Part shown: positions 62,450 through 64,000 of the stretch, piece after piece
How positions within the stretch are numbered: the first letter of the stretch is position 1
Layout of the letters: each line of letters starts with the position of its first letter
Assembly (NCBI GenBank): GCA_030549495.1
Contig: JAUIRK010000993.1
Location: forward strand, 496,001-560,000
DNA length: 64,000 nucleotides
Direction of reading: 5' to 3'
Source of the DNA: Nectonema munidae
Taxonomy: Eukaryota; Nematomorpha; Nectonematoida; Nectonematidae
Position numbers and translations under genes: made by a program
The notes under the pieces: generated by a model
Told to the model about the DNA's origin: nothing
The model's input: only the letters and a program-made list of their open reading frames with translations
Database searches by the model: none

Positions 62450-62553
62450 GGATTCAAACTAAGGACAAAACTAAAGTTGAAAATTCAGGATAGATAGCGC
62501 ATGTTGCTGAAAAAGAGCTACTTATTGAGAAAACATTTGGTCGAGTGAATTCA

Positions 62554-62689
62554 TTAACCCATTTAGGACCACTAAAAGCACACGTGTAGTAGGAAGCAGA
62601 CGATTTGTATTTTTATCACATTAAAACGCAGACGATAAAAAAAAAGTTATGTACTCAAATGAGTACACTGGTTTTAAAAAGGGTTATAA
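62554..62689. mobile_element. TTAA-flanked MITE with hairpin, copy 4
   Basis: Starts TTAACCCATTTAGGACCACT and ends near GGGTTATAA. The internal GAAGCAGACGATTTGTA and AAACGCAGACGA match copy 1. The hairpin TGTACTC-AAAT-GAGTACA at 62650-62667 occupies the same place as in copies 1 and 2. Only about 105 bp separate it from copy 3. Confidence 0.78.
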
Positions 62690-63165
62690 AATATGTCTAA
62701 GATGATACACACAGTTCTAGAAGTCGCAAAACCCAGAAATTTCTGTAAGAAGAGACTTTTTATGAGGACAGGTTTATTAATCTTGGCCTAACACTTAACT
62801 TGAAATAACAATTTTGTCTTTAACATCACATTTAGAAGCACTAGTTCTATACACTTTCCATTATGTGTATTTATAAGCAAATGTAATAATTCATTGCAAT
62901 ATCGAAAGAGTGAAAAGTGGCTCATCAAAATTAAAGGCATCTTCTCAAACGATTTATATCCCAGAAAAAGAAGACAGCATTAAGAATTTGATATAAAATT
63001 ACACTAAAATCAAGAAATCGTTTGTTTCGTTCAAAGATTACATTGTGATTAAATGGATCAAGTGAGTTTAGAACTAACTCTTTCTATATAATTTCATAAC
63101 TACCCTCCATCACATTATCATGTAAGATCTTATATTCGAAAAGTTAGAACATAAAGGTTTTTTAC
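62690..63165. other. RECK intron, nothing recognised
   Basis: No exon or repeat seen. Confidence 0.5.
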
Positions 63166-63351
63166 TTTTAACCGTATCTTGGATCCAGCAATGTCTTTGT
63201 CCAAAACAAGGCAGCTTAACACAATCTGTAATTTGATTATCTGAAGAGCATTGACAAACTCGAAGACAATTTGTATTTTTGCCGTTGATAGGAAGATGAA
63301 TCCATGTGTTTTGAGAGACTAAGAAATTAGAAATTTCTCCAAGAACACAGC
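63166..63351 (-). CDS. RECK: RECK, most upstream exon in the window
   Basis: 186 bases, phase 1 on both sides, acceptor tttgctttatatag and donor ttaaaa|gtaaaa. It codes CVLGEISNFLVSQNTWIHLP, INGKNTNCLRVCQCSSDNQI and TDCVKLPCFGQRHCWIQDTV. The pattern 'C..VCQC...G.I..C..MPC' just before the 'VDCN.C.C' exon fits the RECK mid-region, and the join K|HRSQFYIDCN is in phase. The donor was chosen over the GT at 63170 because only this one keeps the frame. Earlier exons, including the N-terminal Cys-knot repeats, must lie to the right of the window. Confidence 0.85.
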
Positions 63352-63872
63352 CTATATAAAGCAAAAATAGGAAAAATTTATTTACACATATTTGCATAAT
63401 ATATTTATCATATATTGTTTCCAGTGTTAAAACATATATCAATGATTATTAAAAATTGTAATATTTTAAACGAAAATCATTTGCAAAATGTTGAAGGTTT
63501 TCTAATTTAAAGTTTACGTTTATATTAAAAAAAACTATCATCAATATTTTTTCTTTTTGAATAAAAATTGTTAGAAATTTTTCATTTTTATGAATGTGTA
63601 CCACCCCTAGCGTAACCAGAAAAATGAAGATAGAGGCGAGGGGAAATTTTGAGAGGGGTTTATTTTTGTAATGACTAAAATGTATATTTTTTGTTTGTTT
63701 ATTATTTCCTCTTTTTTAGAGCGTATCTACGTTGATTTGAGTTTATCTTACTCCCGAGAGGCTTGCTCCAAACTTTGAGAACCAATGTAAGTCAACAAAA
63801 TAAAGATAAAATTTAAATGCTGACATGGCTTTCTGAAACATTTATGTATAGGAGTTAAGAAAAATGGTGCTA
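63352..63872. other. RECK intron, MITE-like patch at 63600-63660
   Basis: ccacccctagcgtaaccag followed by a G-rich run resembles a hAT-type MITE end. No partner found. Confidence 0.35.
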
Positions 63873-63990
63873 GGACCGTTCGCTAATGGTCCGTTCGTAC
63901 CCAGACATTTCGTTACCGGACACTTTGCTACGGGACAGTTCGTTACTAGGACTCTTTGCGACCAGGACAATATGCTACCAAATATTCGGA
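63873..63990. repeat. Diverged 15-16-bp tandem repeat
   Basis: About seven units of the form GGACAxTTCGTTACC (for example ggacactttgctacg and ggacagttcgttacta), each differing at 3-5 positions. It runs to the window edge. Confidence 0.85.
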
Positions 63991-64000
63991 TATGCCTTTT

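Overview
This is a eukaryotic, intron-rich and very AT-rich nuclear window. It has no operons and no bacterial signals. Decayed transposons are dense: four piggyBac copies, three hAT copies, a pogo/Tigger relic, a Tc1/mariner relic, two LINE 3' ends, tRNA-derived SINEs, and families of small inverted-repeat elements. Host coding sequence is limited to short exons separated by kilobase introns. The transposon mix and base composition suit an arthropod, perhaps a copepod of the sea-louse kind. That is inference; nothing here fixes the species.

The clearest host gene is the 3' half of RECK, a GPI-anchored, Cys-rich, Kazal-domain protein. It lies on the minus strand in five exons between 63351 and 53345. 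All four introns have GT/AG ends and their phases match across every junction. Its 5' exons lie beyond the right edge of the window. Its introns hold a pogo relic, a hAT relic, hAT-type and TTAA-flanked MITEs and a homopolymer block.

On the plus strand, exon-like segments at 26832, 30360, 33156, 36182, 45434 and 47278 have good splice sites. Two pairs (26832/30360 and 45434/47278) join in phase. They suggest one or two long-intron host genes that I could not name. A frameshifted, relatively GC-rich minus-strand coding relic of unknown identity lies at about 41.26-43.56 kb.

Layout: 1-0.9 kb, 24-bp minisatellite inside one arm of a foldback-like inverted repeat. 2.4-4.5 kb, piggyBac copy 1. 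5.0-5.5 kb, less AT-rich segment with a possible first exon. 9.3-13.7 kb, two LINE fragments and a 200-bp direct duplication. 14.3-16.1 kb, hAT C-terminus surrounded by a recurring 18-bp motif. 17.4-18.4 kb, 21-bp minisatellite with higher-order structure. 18.8-19.0 kb, Tc1/mariner fragment. 20.7-24.3 kb, inverted repeats, piggyBac copy 2, a TTAA MITE and a SINE. 25.0-25.6 kb, homopolymer block. 26.8-36.3 kb, candidate exons. 38.0-40.0 kb, piggyBac copy 3. 41.3-45.0 kb, unknown relic and a hAT. 45.4-47.4 kb, candidate exons and a MITE. 48.8-51.6 kb, piggyBac copy 4 and diverged tandem repeats. 53.3-63.4 kb, RECK. 63.87-63.99 kb, short tandem repeat.

The transposons are not acting together: every recognisable transposase carries stops, frameshifts or deletions. 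The most structured unexplained signals are the foldback-like minisatellite element, a MITE family whose subterminal hairpin keeps pairing while its sequence changes, and a 21-bp repeat family that looks descended from a heptad-coding sequence.
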